A stretch of DNA of 64,000 nucleotides from Nocardioides immobilis (GCF_003515065.1 NZ_QXGH01000024.1:62001-126000), one strand, 5' to 3'. Numbered from the stretch's first letter, positions 22,803-32,006 are shown. Notes: generated by a model not told the origin, from the letters alone. Numbers and translations are program-made.

Positions 22803-25301
22803 TTGAAGGTGGCGGTGCAGCAGGTCGACGGTCGCTTGATCATCGCCCACCGGCTGGTTTCCATGCGGACGGTCGACGACGCCGACCCCGACGAGATCCG
22901 GCGTGACCTGGTCGCGGTGGTGACGGCTCTCGAAGGGCACACCGACTGCTCGTTCACGGTTCAGTGGATGTGCGACCCGCGGCCGAACGATCCCCAGGAC
23001 GGCGTGATCGACGTCGCAGTCCTCACCGCCTTCAACGGCGGGTCGCTGCCGGACCGGATAGACGAGGTCGCTGATGACGTCGTCGACCTGCTGAACGGAC
23101 CGCCGGGCGTGTGGCGGTTCGAGGTCGTCGAGGACGAGCTGGCGCTGGCCGTGCTGCTGGACCCGATCGTGCCGACGCACCTCGCAGGGATCGTGCGAAG
23201 GGAGGCGCCGCTCCGACCGGACCTCCAGTCGGCCACGCTCGGGTTCGGGGCGTCCGGCACCCGCAGACCGCAGCCGCGTCCGGACCTGTGGAGCATGTGG
23301 ACCCTCGGTCCGCCGTCCCAGGACACCCATCGGATGAGCGCAGCGCTCCTCGCGCAGGAGGCGCCGGTGTGCGTTCGGATGACGATCGCGCCGACAGACC
23401 TGACCACCCAGGAGGTCGAGCTGCTGGAGGACCTGGTCTCCCGGCAGGGCGCGGCTTCCGAGAGGCAGCTGTCCGTCCAGGCGTCGTTGCACACGCTGGA
23501 GACGATGCTGTACCTGCGCCCGCTGTTCGAAGCGTCGTGTGTCGTCGCGAGCCCCGACCCGCTGAGCGCGTCGTTGCTGTCGATGATCGGGCACACGCTC
23601 AGTGAGCCGACGCCGCACCACGAGCCCCGCGGCGTGCTCGCGGGTGGCTACACCGTTGTCCGGCAGACCCAGCGCGCAGCGCTGCGAGCCGCGTACACCG
23701 ACCTGGGGACGACGAGTGTCGGTGGCGGGCTCGCAGCGCCGGGTCTGGAACGGCTGCGGCACCTCCTCGGCGCGTGGGAGGCAGCGAACCTCTTCCGACT
23801 GCCCGTCGCTGGATCCGACGGTGCACCTGGCCACCACCTCGACGATCGGCCGAAGCTCCGGGGCATCCTGCAGGCGCTCCCGTCCGACGGTGCGCAGATC
23901 GGCAGCCTCGCCGGCCGCGACCGTCCGGTCGCGATCGACCACACCGACCGACTCCGCCACACCTACGTCGTCGGTCAGACCGGCACCGGCAAGAGCACGT
24001 TGCTGCTCAACCTCGCGTCGGCGGACATCGACGCCGGGCACGGCGTCTGCGTCATCGATCCTCACGGCGACCTGGTCGAGGACCTCCTGCGGCGCATCCC
24101 GTCGAACCGGATCGACGACGTCGTCCTCATCGACCCGGCAGATGCCGTGGCCGTCCCTGGCGTCAACCTGATCGAGGCCGAGACCGAAGCGCAGAAGCGC
24201 TACCTGGTCAGCGAGACGGCGAACATGATGTACGCGCTCTTCGATCCGACGCGTCAGGGGATCGTCGGGCCGCGCTTCGAGTCGATGATGCGCAACTGCA
24301 TGCTGCTGCTGGAGCACGTCCGCGACATCCCCGGCTCCTTCCTCGACGTCGCCACGGTGTTCAGTGATCCGGCAGTTCGGGAGTTCCTGACCCGTCGCAT
24401 CAGCGACCCGCAGCTCGCGGAGTTCTGGCTCGGCGAGTTCCCCGCCAGCCAGCGATCGAACGAGGCCGGCGAGGTGATCGCCTGGTTCCGGTCCAAGTTC
24501 GAGGTGTTCCGCACCAGTCCGGCCCTCCGCGCCGTGATCGGACAGGCACGGTCGACGATCTCCTTCTCCGACGTACTCGAGAAGAAGCAGATCCTCCTCG
24601 TCAACCTCTCGAAGGGGAGTCTCGGCGAGTACGACTCACGGCTGCTCGGTCACGTGATCGTGATGAAGCTGTGGGCCGCTGTGCTGGAGCGCACCAACCG
24701 CGCGGCCGAGGACCGGGAGCCGTTCTTCCTCTACATCGACGAGTTCCAGAACGTCACGACCGATTCGCTGGCGACGATGCTGGCCGAGGGCCGCAAGTAC
24801 GGCGTCGGCCTGACCTTGGCCAACCAGTTCTTCGACCAGCTCGCGGTCAACACGCGCAACGCTCTCCTGGGCAACGTCGGCACCAAGCTGGCACTCCGGC
24901 TCGGACCGCACGATGCACCGGCGTTCGCGCAGTGGCTCGGGGCGCAGGTCGAGCCCGACGAGTTGAGCAGACTCCCGAACCACCATCTCGTGGCCGCGTT
25001 GTCTCCGGGTGGGATCCCGACCGCGCCTGTTCTGATCGAGACCTGCGGTCCGTGCGCCCGGTCAGCCACATCCGCAGACGACGTGCGCAGCGCGTCCCGT
25101 GCCCGATGGGGCCGCCCTGTCGGGCAGATCACCGATGAGTTCGTCGAGCGCTGGGCGGCCGTTCCCAACTCCTTTGCAGCGAAGGCGAAGGCACACCGCG
25201 ACCATCGCACCGTCGAGGAGCCGCGTGCGTCCGCCCCGAGCGAGCCGAGCTTCCTGAGCTCCTGGAAGGCCAAGCGGAGCGAAGGCGCCGACGACGTGTA
25301 G
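22803..25301 (+). CDS. HerA/VirD4-like (TraD/TraM-type) DNA-translocase ATPase
   Basis: 832 residues from TTG at 22803, GAGGGG 8 bases upstream. The N-terminal ~370 residues are unrecognised. Walker A is VVGQTGTGKSTLLLNLA (about 390-406), followed by VIDPHGDLVEDLL; Walker B is FLYIDEFQNVTTDS (about 640-653), then GLTLANQFFDQL, the typical HerA/VirD4 sensor region. No membrane helices, unlike true VirD4. Such ATPases pump DNA or protein through hexameric rings. It stands alone at the head of the plus-strand half of the island; the DUF5663-like gene converges on it. Confidence 0.85.
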   Translation: MKVAVQQVDGRLIIAHRLVSMRTVDDADPDEIRRDLVAVVTALEGHTDCSFTVQWMCDPRPNDPQDGVIDVAVLTAFNGGSLPDRIDEVADDVVDLLNGPPGVWRFEVVEDELALAVLLDPIVPTHLAGIVRREAPLRPDLQSATLGFGASGTRRPQPRPDLWSMWTLGPPSQDTHRMSAALLAQEAPVCVRMTIAPTDLTTQEVELLEDLVSRQGAASERQLSVQASLHTLETMLYLRPLFEASCVVASPDPLSASLLSMIGHTLSEPTPHHEPRGVLAGGYTVVRQTQRAALRAAYTDLGTTSVGGGLAAPGLERLRHLLGAWEAANLFRLPVAGSDGAPGHHLDDRPKLRGILQALPSDGAQIGSLAGRDRPVAIDHTDRLRHTYVVGQTGTGKSTLLLNLASADIDAGHGVCVIDPHGDLVEDLLRRIPSNRIDDVVLIDPADAVAVPGVNLIEAETEAQKRYLVSETANMMYALFDPTRQGIVGPRFESMMRNCMLLLEHVRDIPGSFLDVATVFSDPAVREFLTRRISDPQLAEFWLGEFPASQRSNEAGEVIAWFRSKFEVFRTSPALRAVIGQARSTISFSDVLEKKQILLVNLSKGSLGEYDSRLLGHVIVMKLWAAVLERTNRAAEDREPFFLYIDEFQNVTTDSLATMLAEGRKYGVGLTLANQFFDQLAVNTRNALLGNVGTKLALRLGPHDAPAFAQWLGAQVEPDELSRLPNHHLVAALSPGGIPTAPVLIETCGPCARSATSADDVRSASRARWGRPVGQITDEFVERWAAVPNSFAAKAKAHRDHRTVEEPRASAPSEPSFLSSWKAKRSEGADDV

Positions 25302-25314
25302 GAACCGACGCGGG

Positions 25315-25629
25315 TCAGGAGCCCGCCTCGGCGAGGATCGCCGTTGCCTGTCCCTTGATCTCGGCCTTCAGGTCGTCGAACGTCTCGGCGACGACCTGCC
25401 TGTAGTGAGGGAAGTGCTCGCTCAGCCAGGCGAGCGATCCCTCTTGATCGTCGTTGTCGATGAAGACCTCGAACTCGTCGAGCTGCGCGTTCGTCATCTG
25501 CCGCGCCAGCTCCATCCCGACCCGCAGCTCCAGGGTCTCGTACATGTGCGCCAGGATCGACCGCTTGTCCTCCGCGCCCAGAGCGCCCAGGCCGAGCTCG
25601 ACCAGCAGGTCGTCATTGAGATGGAACAC
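25315..25629 (-). CDS. DUF5663-like small protein
   Basis: 104 residues. ELGLGALGAEDKRSILAHMY then ETLELRVGMELA and LAWLSEHFPHYRQVV fit the small helical DUF5663 family as I know it; function unknown. Preceded by a normal AGGAGG-type site. Divergent from the FtsK-containing operon and convergent with the HerA-like gene (13 bases between stops). Confidence 0.65.
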   Translation of the reverse strand: MFHLNDDLLVELGLGALGAEDKRSILAHMYETLELRVGMELARQMTNAQLDEFEVFIDNDDQEGSLAWLSEHFPHYRQVVAETFDDLKAEIKGQATAILAEAGS

Positions 25630-25713
25630 CGGCTTGCCTCCTCGGCTCGGAACCGCGCGCGACCCACCGCGCGGCCGGCGGGCAAACCCTAGTGCTTCCG
25701 ACCGGTCAGGGAC

Positions 25714-25728
25714 CCGGAGATTTCACCG
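25714..25728. promoter_or_regulatory. Operator-like element, site 5 of 5
   Basis: CCGGAGATTTCACCG followed by CTGCCG; 12 of 15 bases equal site 1 and the CTGCCG tail is identical. It sits between the divergent DUF5663-like gene and the 25788 operon, 60 bases before the latter's start. Confidence 0.45.
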
Positions 25729-25787
25729 CTGCCGCCGTACGAATCCCACTACGCTGCGCTCGACACCCAGCGGAAGGACCGAACCAC

Positions 25788-26120
25788 GTGGGGCTCTACG
25801 AGGTGCTGCGCGCGATGGGGGACGACAATGCCTCGGCCGGGACGCGCCGGCTCGACGACGAGCTGTCCCAGCTGGTGGCGATGCACGGCCTCCCGCCCCA
25901 GGTCCCGTACGACGGGCCGACTGATCGTGCGGCGGACGGCGCTCGGACGGCGCTCGATGACGCCTGGCGAGCACAGCAGCAGCTGTCCCTGGTCAGTCAG
26001 CAGCTGCCTGGCGCTCTGGCGGCCCTCGACCGGGCGGTCAAGGACCGCCGCATCATCCTGGTCGGCTTCGGGGTCGTCCTGCTGGTGGCGCTCCTCCTGG
26101 TGCTGGGGCTGGTGGCCTGA
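25788..26120 (+). CDS. Small tail-anchored membrane protein
   Basis: 110 residues from GTG at 25788 (GGAAGGA upstream). The N-terminal ~80 are soluble and helical (VGLYEVLRAMGDDNASAG; later QQQLSLVSQQLPGALAALD); the C-terminal 22 residues are one membrane helix (IILVGFGVVLLVALLLVLGL). Its stop is followed directly by the GTG of the FtsK-like gene, so it heads that operon. Probably anchors a complex at the membrane. Confidence 0.6.
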   Translation: MGLYEVLRAMGDDNASAGTRRLDDELSQLVAMHGLPPQVPYDGPTDRAADGARTALDDAWRAQQQLSLVSQQLPGALAALDRAVKDRRIILVGFGVVLLVALLLVLGLVA

Positions 26121-28916
26121 GTGGGTGCGCTGGGGGATGCACGGGGCGCCGTGGTCGGCCTGCAGCATGCTGAGGCCGCCGCACGAGCAGGCATCGCGTC
26201 CGCGCTCGGACGTGCGAGCGGGGCGGTCGCCGTACTCAAGCAGCGGGACGCGGAGGCCGAGGCAGAGCTCAGACGGACGGCGGGCGCTGTCGTCAGCGAG
26301 GGGTTCGAGGAGTTCGCCAGCTGGGAGGATCGGCGATGGCTGAATTGGCGGTGCCCCAGTCGGGTCCCGGATGAGATCCGGGTCGGCGAGATCGCCCACC
26401 CCGGCGGTGCGCTCCCGGCGACCGTGCCGATCTTCGGAGAACCCACGATCGTCATCGCCACCGAGTCCGAGGAAGCCGCGAAACACGCGCGAGGTGTGCT
26501 CCGCTCGATCTCCGTCCGCCTCGCAGCGGCGATGGGCGACCGCGTGGTCCTGCACCTCATCGACCCCCACCAGGGCGGGTTCGGATTCCCCGAGCGTTCC
26601 TCGCTCCCGCAGGACGCCCCGCGGACGGCTGACGTCGCACGCGACCTCGACGCGGTGATCAAGGCCGGCTTCGATTTCCAGCGCCGCTACGACGCGCGCG
26701 CGTTCCGTGACCTGGCTCGAGGCGAGATCGATGCGGAGAGTCTCCACGTCGTCCTCGCCATGGACTACCCGCGCGGCTACGGTCACCAGGCCAACCAGCA
26801 CCTCAACCAGATCGCGCGCCTGGGTCCCGCTGGTGTCCAGCTGATCGTCCACCACGACCTGACGGTGCCCGAACCCGGCGAAGGTCTGAGGCTCCAACAC
26901 CCGGTCGTCATCGATGTCGGTCCGACCGGATCGGTCAGCGGACCCTGGGGAAGCCTCTCCGGACCGGCCGACCATCCTCCGCATGCCGGCGTCCTGGGCG
27001 CGATCAGCGAAGGGCTGCCTGTCTCCGTGAACACCGCGGACTCCGACGGGAGTGTGGGATGGGCGGCCGTGAACCCCGACGACCCGGCTCTCTGGTGGTC
27101 CGAGTCCGCAGCGGGAGAGGCCCGCGCGGTGGTCGGCCGGGACACGGCGGGCCAGCCCTTGGAGCTGGCCTTCGGCCAGGACGGTCGCGGAACGTCGCGG
27201 TCTCACATGGTCGTGGCGGGAGAGCCGGGCGCCGGCAAGGGTGTCCTGCTCCACTCGGCGATTCTGAGCCTCGCCACGCGCTACCGCCCGGACGACCTGC
27301 GATTCATCCTGATCGACGGTCAGGAGGGCGTGACCATGCAGGACTATGTCGGGCTTCCCCACGCCGATCTGGTCAGCATCCAGACGCCGTCTGACCTCGC
27401 GCGGCAGGTGATAGCGGACGTCGGGAGTGAGCTGCGTCGCCGCGACGCTCTGCTCCTGCAGGCGGGGGTCGAGAGCATCGGGCAGTATCGCGCAGCCAGG
27501 CCCGGCACCGAGATGCCCCGGTTGGTCGTCGTGATCGACGAGTACCAGACGTTTCTCGCGGACGACCGTGAGGACGTCGCGATCGGTGCGTTGCGCCAGA
27601 TCGCAGCGCAGGGCCGCAAGGTCGGGGTGCACCTTCTCCTGGCGTCGCAGAGGTTTCACGCGACTGGACTGCTCAACCAGGGTGCTCTCTTCGACAACAT
27701 CCAGACCAGGCTCTGCCTGCGGATGCCGACGGACGCGATCGATCGGATTGACGAGTTCGATCGCGAGGGGCGCGACCTCATCCGTCGCCACTGCTCCGAG
27801 CGTGGACGAGTCGTCAGGAACGACGCCGGCGGTGCTGCCGGTCACAGCGTCGCCGGGTACGTCGCCTTCGCCGAGCCCGATGCGCGCAAGGTCTGGGTCG
27901 ACCTGCTGCGCGACAAGGCACGAGTGGCGGGACTCGAGTCGACGCCGGAGGTCTTCGACGCCAGGAGGCCTGCGGTGCCGCGGACGAGTCGGGCGCTGGG
28001 TCGGCTCGCGTCCGTCGATGTGGCTGACGCTGCTGCGGTGGAGCGATGGGCGGAGTCCGACGCGCGGGGTGGCGGCCTGGCCGCCACCGAGTGGCAGCCG
28101 TACGACAACCCCTTCGCCTTCCTTGCGGGCCGCAGCTTCTCGATCTACGGATCGGCCTTTGCGAAGGTGGACCGCGCTGCCGATCACAACGTGATGGTGG
28201 TCGCCAACGATGCCGAGGTGCTCGGCGGGATCATGCTGACCGGCCTTGTGGCGGCTGGGATGTCCTCCGCGCGGTCCACGATGTCGGTCTCCGTGCTGAG
28301 CGAGCTCCCTCCTCCGGGCGCGTGGGCGGGCCTGCTCACCAGGGACCTCCCCGAGCTGTTGGGGGCACGCGGCCACCTCGTTCGCGTCGCGCAGTCGGCC
28401 GAGTCCGCAGCGATGTTGGCGGCGAAAGCGGTCGAGGAGATCGAACGCCGCAACGCGCTTCCCCCGATCGAGCTAGCCGCGCTTGGCCCCTACCTGGTTG
28501 TCGCGGCGGGCCTCGAACGGATCTCGGCATTCCGCAATGTCGACGGCCGGTACGGCCCCGAGTCGTCGGAAGCCGGCGGGCATCTGCGCCAGGTCCTGAC
28601 AGCCGGCCCGTACGTCGGGGTGCATGCGGTCCTTGCCACGACCTCGCGGGCTCAGTGGGTCCAGGTGATGCCGGACAAGGCCTACCGCCACTTCGTCCAC
28701 CGGTTCTTCCAACAGATGTCGGCGGACGACTCCCGCGCACTCCTCAATGCCTCGCACGCGAACAAGGTCACGCCGGCCGGGATCGACGGGCAGCAGCGGG
28801 CGGCGTACCAGCATCGGGAGACCGGCGTGCACTACCGCTTCCTGCCCTACGCGGCGGGCCACGCGCTCGTCGACGCACTCCGGGACTTCGTGAACGTCGG
28901 GGGTGAACGGGCGTGA
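26121..28916 (+). CDS. FtsK/SpoIIIE-type ATPase with non-canonical Walker A
   Basis: 931 residues. The N-terminal ~90 are coiled coil; the FtsK module spans about 330-600 with GRGTSRSHMVVAGEPGAGKG, FILIDGQEGV, LVVVIDEYQTFL and VHLLLASQRF. The P-loop ends GKG, where GK[S/T] is expected, so the Mg2+-coordinating hydroxyl is missing. A second ATPase-like module (about 650-920) has a degenerate P-loop region and ends with QMSADDSRALLNAS. The two-module layout resembles T7SS EccC without its membrane helices. WXG100-like genes follow immediately. Confidence 0.8.
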   Translation: MGALGDARGAVVGLQHAEAAARAGIASALGRASGAVAVLKQRDAEAEAELRRTAGAVVSEGFEEFASWEDRRWLNWRCPSRVPDEIRVGEIAHPGGALPATVPIFGEPTIVIATESEEAAKHARGVLRSISVRLAAAMGDRVVLHLIDPHQGGFGFPERSSLPQDAPRTADVARDLDAVIKAGFDFQRRYDARAFRDLARGEIDAESLHVVLAMDYPRGYGHQANQHLNQIARLGPAGVQLIVHHDLTVPEPGEGLRLQHPVVIDVGPTGSVSGPWGSLSGPADHPPHAGVLGAISEGLPVSVNTADSDGSVGWAAVNPDDPALWWSESAAGEARAVVGRDTAGQPLELAFGQDGRGTSRSHMVVAGEPGAGKGVLLHSAILSLATRYRPDDLRFILIDGQEGVTMQDYVGLPHADLVSIQTPSDLARQVIADVGSELRRRDALLLQAGVESIGQYRAARPGTEMPRLVVVIDEYQTFLADDREDVAIGALRQIAAQGRKVGVHLLLASQRFHATGLLNQGALFDNIQTRLCLRMPTDAIDRIDEFDREGRDLIRRHCSERGRVVRNDAGGAAGHSVAGYVAFAEPDARKVWVDLLRDKARVAGLESTPEVFDARRPAVPRTSRALGRLASVDVADAAAVERWAESDARGGGLAATEWQPYDNPFAFLAGRSFSIYGSAFAKVDRAADHNVMVVANDAEVLGGIMLTGLVAAGMSSARSTMSVSVLSELPPPGAWAGLLTRDLPELLGARGHLVRVAQSAESAAMLAAKAVEEIERRNALPPIELAALGPYLVVAAGLERISAFRNVDGRYGPESSEAGGHLRQVLTAGPYVGVHAVLATTSRAQWVQVMPDKAYRHFVHRFFQQMSADDSRALLNASHANKVTPAGIDGQQRAAYQHRETGVHYRFLPYAAGHALVDALRDFVNVGGERA

Positions 28917-29182
28917 CGCTCGATGCCACCCTGGACCGGCTCATCGCCTTCCGGGATGCGCTGTCCGAGTTCATCGACCTGCTCCGGGCCACGGCCGACG
29001 ACGAGGCCGAGGCCGAGCAGACGCTCGCCGGACTCTGGGAGGACAGCTTCCGCGACCAGTTCGTCGCGAAGTACGACGAGCTCGCTGCTCCGGTCGCGAC
29101 CTTCACTGGGGAAGCGGAGGGGCTCCTGGAGTTCCTCGACGACAAGATCACGCTCATACGGGGGTACCTCTCCGGTGCCTGA
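28913..29182 (+). CDS. WXG100-like small helical protein 1
   Basis: 89 residues, GTG start overlapping the FtsK-like stop (GTGA). Two helices broken by GLWEDSFRDQF (about 41-51), an LW/WxxxxxxxF turn like the W-x-G hinge of ESX substrates but without the strict WXG. Highly acidic first half. Size and position after an EccC-like ATPase suggest a secreted or scaffold protein of the WXG100 superfamily. Confidence 0.6.
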   Translation: MTLDATLDRLIAFRDALSEFIDLLRATADDEAEAEQTLAGLWEDSFRDQFVAKYDELAAPVATFTGEAEGLLEFLDDKITLIRGYLSGA

Positions 29183-29447
29183 CATCACCCAGCTCCGCAG
29201 GGCGCTCGCGGACTACGCCACGGTGCTGGAGGAGAAGCAGGCGGCCGTCCGGGACGCGCTCAGCGAGGTCGAGTCGGCGTACGCCGCGCTGCGTGACGTC
29301 TACGGGGGAGACGGCGCCCAACAGTTCCGCCGGACGTGGGACATGGCATCCGATGCGTTCAGGTCCTACGACGAGGGAGTCCCGGTCCTGCTCGAGCAGC
29401 TCCGGGACAAGATCGACCAGCTCGCGGCGATCGATCGGGCGGACTGA
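29175..29447 (+). CDS. WXG100-like small helical protein 2
   Basis: 90 residues from GTG at 29175, overlapping the previous gene by 8 bases. Helix-turn-helix hairpin with YGGDGAQQFRRTW (about 42-54) at the turn. Resembles the WXG100/LXG N-terminal hairpin. Paired with the preceding protein, it could form an ESX-type heterodimer. Confidence 0.6.
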   Translation: MPDITQLRRALADYATVLEEKQAAVRDALSEVESAYAALRDVYGGDGAQQFRRTWDMASDAFRSYDEGVPVLLEQLRDKIDQLAAIDRAD

Positions 29448-30241
29448 TGGGTGTCGATCCCGGCCGGCTCGCCCTAGGGTTGCGGGACTTCTCGAACGGT
29501 GCCCTGCCCGACGCGCGACGGGCTGCTGAGGCCGTCGTCGATGCGCTCGGCGACCTGGCGGACGACGCCCACGCGGCGGCGAGCACTGTGGACGAGACCG
29601 CCGACGGGGCGCGGAACCGTGCGGAGGATCAGCGGGTCCAGTGCGAAGGCGTGCAGCCGCGGATGGAGAAGGCCGAGCGCGATCATGTGAACCTGGCCGA
29701 CCGGGCACGGCGTCTCGTGGATCGGACCTCCGAAGCCGATCGTGTGATCGACCGCGAGCTCGTGAGGTGGCAGGGAGAGCTGGCGGCTGCTCGCGCGGAG
29801 GAGCAAGCCGCCGCTCGTCAGGCGGCGGTGGCGCCTCCGACTGCTCGGGCCGCCGCGCGGGTACGGCAGCAGCGGGCCGCCGCGCGGACGGCCGCGTGTG
29901 AGAAGGCGGTACGGGACTGCCGTCAGGCGCTCGGCATCGTCGCGAGCGCGCAGCGTCACGCCGCCGAGGCGGTCGAGAGCGCGGCCCGCGCACGGGCGGC
30001 GCTGGACGATGCGGTCGGTCTGTCCGAGCAGTCGAACGCCGAGGTCGCGGCGGCGGAGGCGCTCGCCGACCAGGCGGGGCAGAACGCGGTCAAGGCCGGC
30101 GACGCGGCCGGGTCCGTCGCGAACGCGGAACGGGAAGGCGCCGAGGCCGCCCACGCGGTGGCCGATGCGTCGAGCACTGCTGAGACTGCGATCGACCAGG
30201 CGGTCGACCGGCTGATCATCATCGACCGGGGTTTCGGATGA
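29447..30241 (+). CDS. Long Ala-rich coiled-coil protein
   Basis: 264 residues from ATG at 29447 (TGATG overlap with the previous stop). Nearly all helix, with Ala/Arg/Glu heptads over about 20-255 and no membrane segment. A Gln/Ala/Arg-rich core lies around 125-150. No motif beyond coiled coil. Likely structural or an elongated substrate of the same secretion- or DNA-translocation-like complex. Confidence 0.55.
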   Translation: MGVDPGRLALGLRDFSNGALPDARRAAEAVVDALGDLADDAHAAASTVDETADGARNRAEDQRVQCEGVQPRMEKAERDHVNLADRARRLVDRTSEADRVIDRELVRWQGELAAARAEEQAAARQAAVAPPTARAAARVRQQRAAARTAACEKAVRDCRQALGIVASAQRHAAEAVESAARARAALDDAVGLSEQSNAEVAAAEALADQAGQNAVKAGDAAGSVANAEREGAEAAHAVADASSTAETAIDQAVDRLIIIDRGFG

Positions 30242-30915
30242 GCGCGCGCACGTCGTACGACGACGTTGTAAGCGCGGCCGCGGCCGCCCTCGCCGACTTC
30301 GGCGAGTCTCGGTCAGCCATCGGGGTCCAGTGGCAGGACGGTGCGGCTCGACGAGCCGAGGTGGACCTGCAGCGCGTCGCCGACCAGATGGAAGCGCTCC
30401 GGTCCGCCGTGGAACGCCAGAGCCAGGTCCATGCCCAGGTGGACGAGCTGTGTGACCTGGTCGCGCGCCAGGTCGATGAGGGCGATGCGCGGATCGCGGA
30501 TGCGCAGGAGCTTCTCGATCGGTGCGAGGAGGCCCTTCGATCGGCCGACCGGATCGCGGGCGAGGTCGGCTCCGCCTTGTCGGCAGGCGAGAGCGGGCTC
30601 GCGCGGGCGCTCGCGCTCGCTGGACGTGCCGGAGCCGGTACCGGCAGCATCGTCGGGGTCGAGGCGCTGGAAGCTCGCATCCGGCACGGCGTTGGCGGCC
30701 GCTACCAGCGCCAGGCCGGAGTCATGATGGCGAAGGCCGTCGGCGTAGAGCTCGCCTGGGCGCTGGGCCCGGAGCTGTTCAGTGCTGGTGCTCGCGTCGA
30801 TCTGCCGCAGGGCTGGGACAGCGGGATCAGGGACGCAGTCGAGACCGCTGCACCGGTGGTGCCGGCTCAGATCTCCGAGGTTGTCCGTCGGTTCCGGGAT
30901 GTGTGGCGCCGGTGA
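30238..30915 (+). CDS. Coiled-coil protein with small C-terminal domain
   Basis: 225 residues, ATGA overlap with the upstream gene. Residues 1-125 are helical (VAAAAALADFGESRSAIGVQ-type opening, then long Glu/Ala heptads); the C-terminal ~70 (GVELAWALGPELFSAGARVD) look globular. No recognised family. Confidence 0.55.
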   Translation: MSARTSYDDVVSAAAAALADFGESRSAIGVQWQDGAARRAEVDLQRVADQMEALRSAVERQSQVHAQVDELCDLVARQVDEGDARIADAQELLDRCEEALRSADRIAGEVGSALSAGESGLARALALAGRAGAGTGSIVGVEALEARIRHGVGGRYQRQAGVMMAKAVGVELAWALGPELFSAGARVDLPQGWDSGIRDAVETAAPVVPAQISEVVRRFRDVWRR

Positions 30916-31265
30916 CCTCGATTGAGCTCCCCGAGGCATGTGAGCGCCTCGTCCGCTCGCTGGCGTCCGCTGACGACGTGCAGCCCGTCGTCGACGCGGC
31001 GGCTCTCTTGGCGCACCCTCCGGGCGATGTGGTCGGCTGGCTGGGCTCGGCTGTCCTTCAGCTCGCCGAAGGTCGCGCGGAGTCCGAGCTCATCGGGGTG
31101 ACCTCGAGGCGGATGCCTGACCTTGGCGCTGTCGCACGAGTTGTCTCGGCCTTGCGTTCCAGCGACCTCGGTCGGGCACGGCAGGTGCTCGGCTCGGACC
31201 CCGTCGATGCTTTCGTTCTGCTCGGCGCGGTGGCTGCCGCCTTGCTCGGAGCCTCTGCCGGTTAG
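30912..31265 (+). CDS. Small helical protein, last gene of the FtsK operon
   Basis: 117 residues from GTG at 30912 (GTGA overlap). Helical, ending in a hydrophobic segment DAFVLLGAVAAALLGASAG that may be a weak membrane helix. Its stop overlaps the stop of the convergent zinc-ribbon membrane gene. Unknown function; its place suggests an accessory role in the FtsK-like complex. Confidence 0.5.
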   Translation: MTSIELPEACERLVRSLASADDVQPVVDAAALLAHPPGDVVGWLGSAVLQLAEGRAESELIGVTSRRMPDLGAVARVVSALRSSDLGRARQVLGSDPVDAFVLLGAVAAALLGASAG

Positions 31266-32005
31266 GCGAGCAGGTCGAGGATCGCGAGGAGGCCGAACGC
31301 CGTCACGATGCCGGCGCGGATCAGCCCGCGGCCGAGCCGTGTCCGCCGGTAGGGCGCGCTGACACGCACCAGCCACGCGTGCTTGACCGATCCGACACGC
31401 GGTCCGCGGACCGTGATCCGCTCGCCGCCCTGGAGGGGAGTGTTCGCCGCGATCCGTCCTGCCGCGACCCCTGCCCCGGTGTCGACGAGCACGTCCCACG
31501 CGACGGGGTCCCGGCGCCACCACCCCCGTCCGCCGAAGCCGCGTCCGAAGCCCCCGCCGAGCGACGAAGCCCCAGGAATGAGGTGGCGCCCCATCATCCC
31601 GAATCCGATCAGGACCAGGAAGGGGCAGAGACAGCCGACCAGCGAGGTGGCGACGGCGACCGCGTTCTCCTCCCAGGTGACGGCCAGGGCAACGACTGCC
31701 AGGGTCACCACGGTCCACATCAGTGGGCGGGCACCGAAGGCTGCGCCGGCCGACGTACGCCGCGCCTCGACAACGACACCGCGCAGTGGACCGCGCGCCA
31801 GCGACCCTGTGGGCGCTCGAAGCGGCCGGGGCGTGGAGTCGTGGAGCGGGACCACCGGCGGCTCCGGCGTCCAGGTCGGCACGGGCTGCAGCGGAACCGG
31901 TGCAGATCCGTGGCCTTGGGCGCAGACGCCGCGAGATCCCAGGTACTCGCCGCACTCGGGGCAGATCCGTGACGACGCTCCGCGGGCGCCGGGCTCCTGG
32001 GTCAA
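31262..32005 (-). CDS. Zinc-ribbon membrane protein
   Basis: About 247 residues if the TTG at 32005 next to the preceding stop is used; the longer frame (to 32062) overlaps the preceding zinc-ribbon gene. A single ribbon CPECGEYLGSRGVC with a nearby CAQGH-like His lies at the N-terminus, then a Pro-rich linker, two central membrane helices (MWTVVTLAVVALAVTW; FLVLIGFGMMG), a basic Gly-rich loop and a C-terminal hydrophobic helix. Probably a membrane subunit of the island complex; the zinc ribbon echoes the FHA protein. Confidence 0.55.
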   Translation of the reverse strand: MTQEPGARGASSRICPECGEYLGSRGVCAQGHGSAPVPLQPVPTWTPEPPVVPLHDSTPRPLRAPTGSLARGPLRGVVVEARRTSAGAAFGARPLMWTVVTLAVVALAVTWEENAVAVATSLVGCLCPFLVLIGFGMMGRHLIPGASSLGGGFGRGFGGRGWWRRDPVAWDVLVDTGAGVAAGRIAANTPLQGGERITVRGPRVGSVKHAWLVRVSAPYRRTRLGRGLIRAGIVTAFGLLAILDLLA

Positions 32006-32006
32006 C

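Noticed and set aside
25788..31265. A complete type VII secretion locus
   Set aside because: EccB, EccD, EccE and mycosin are absent.
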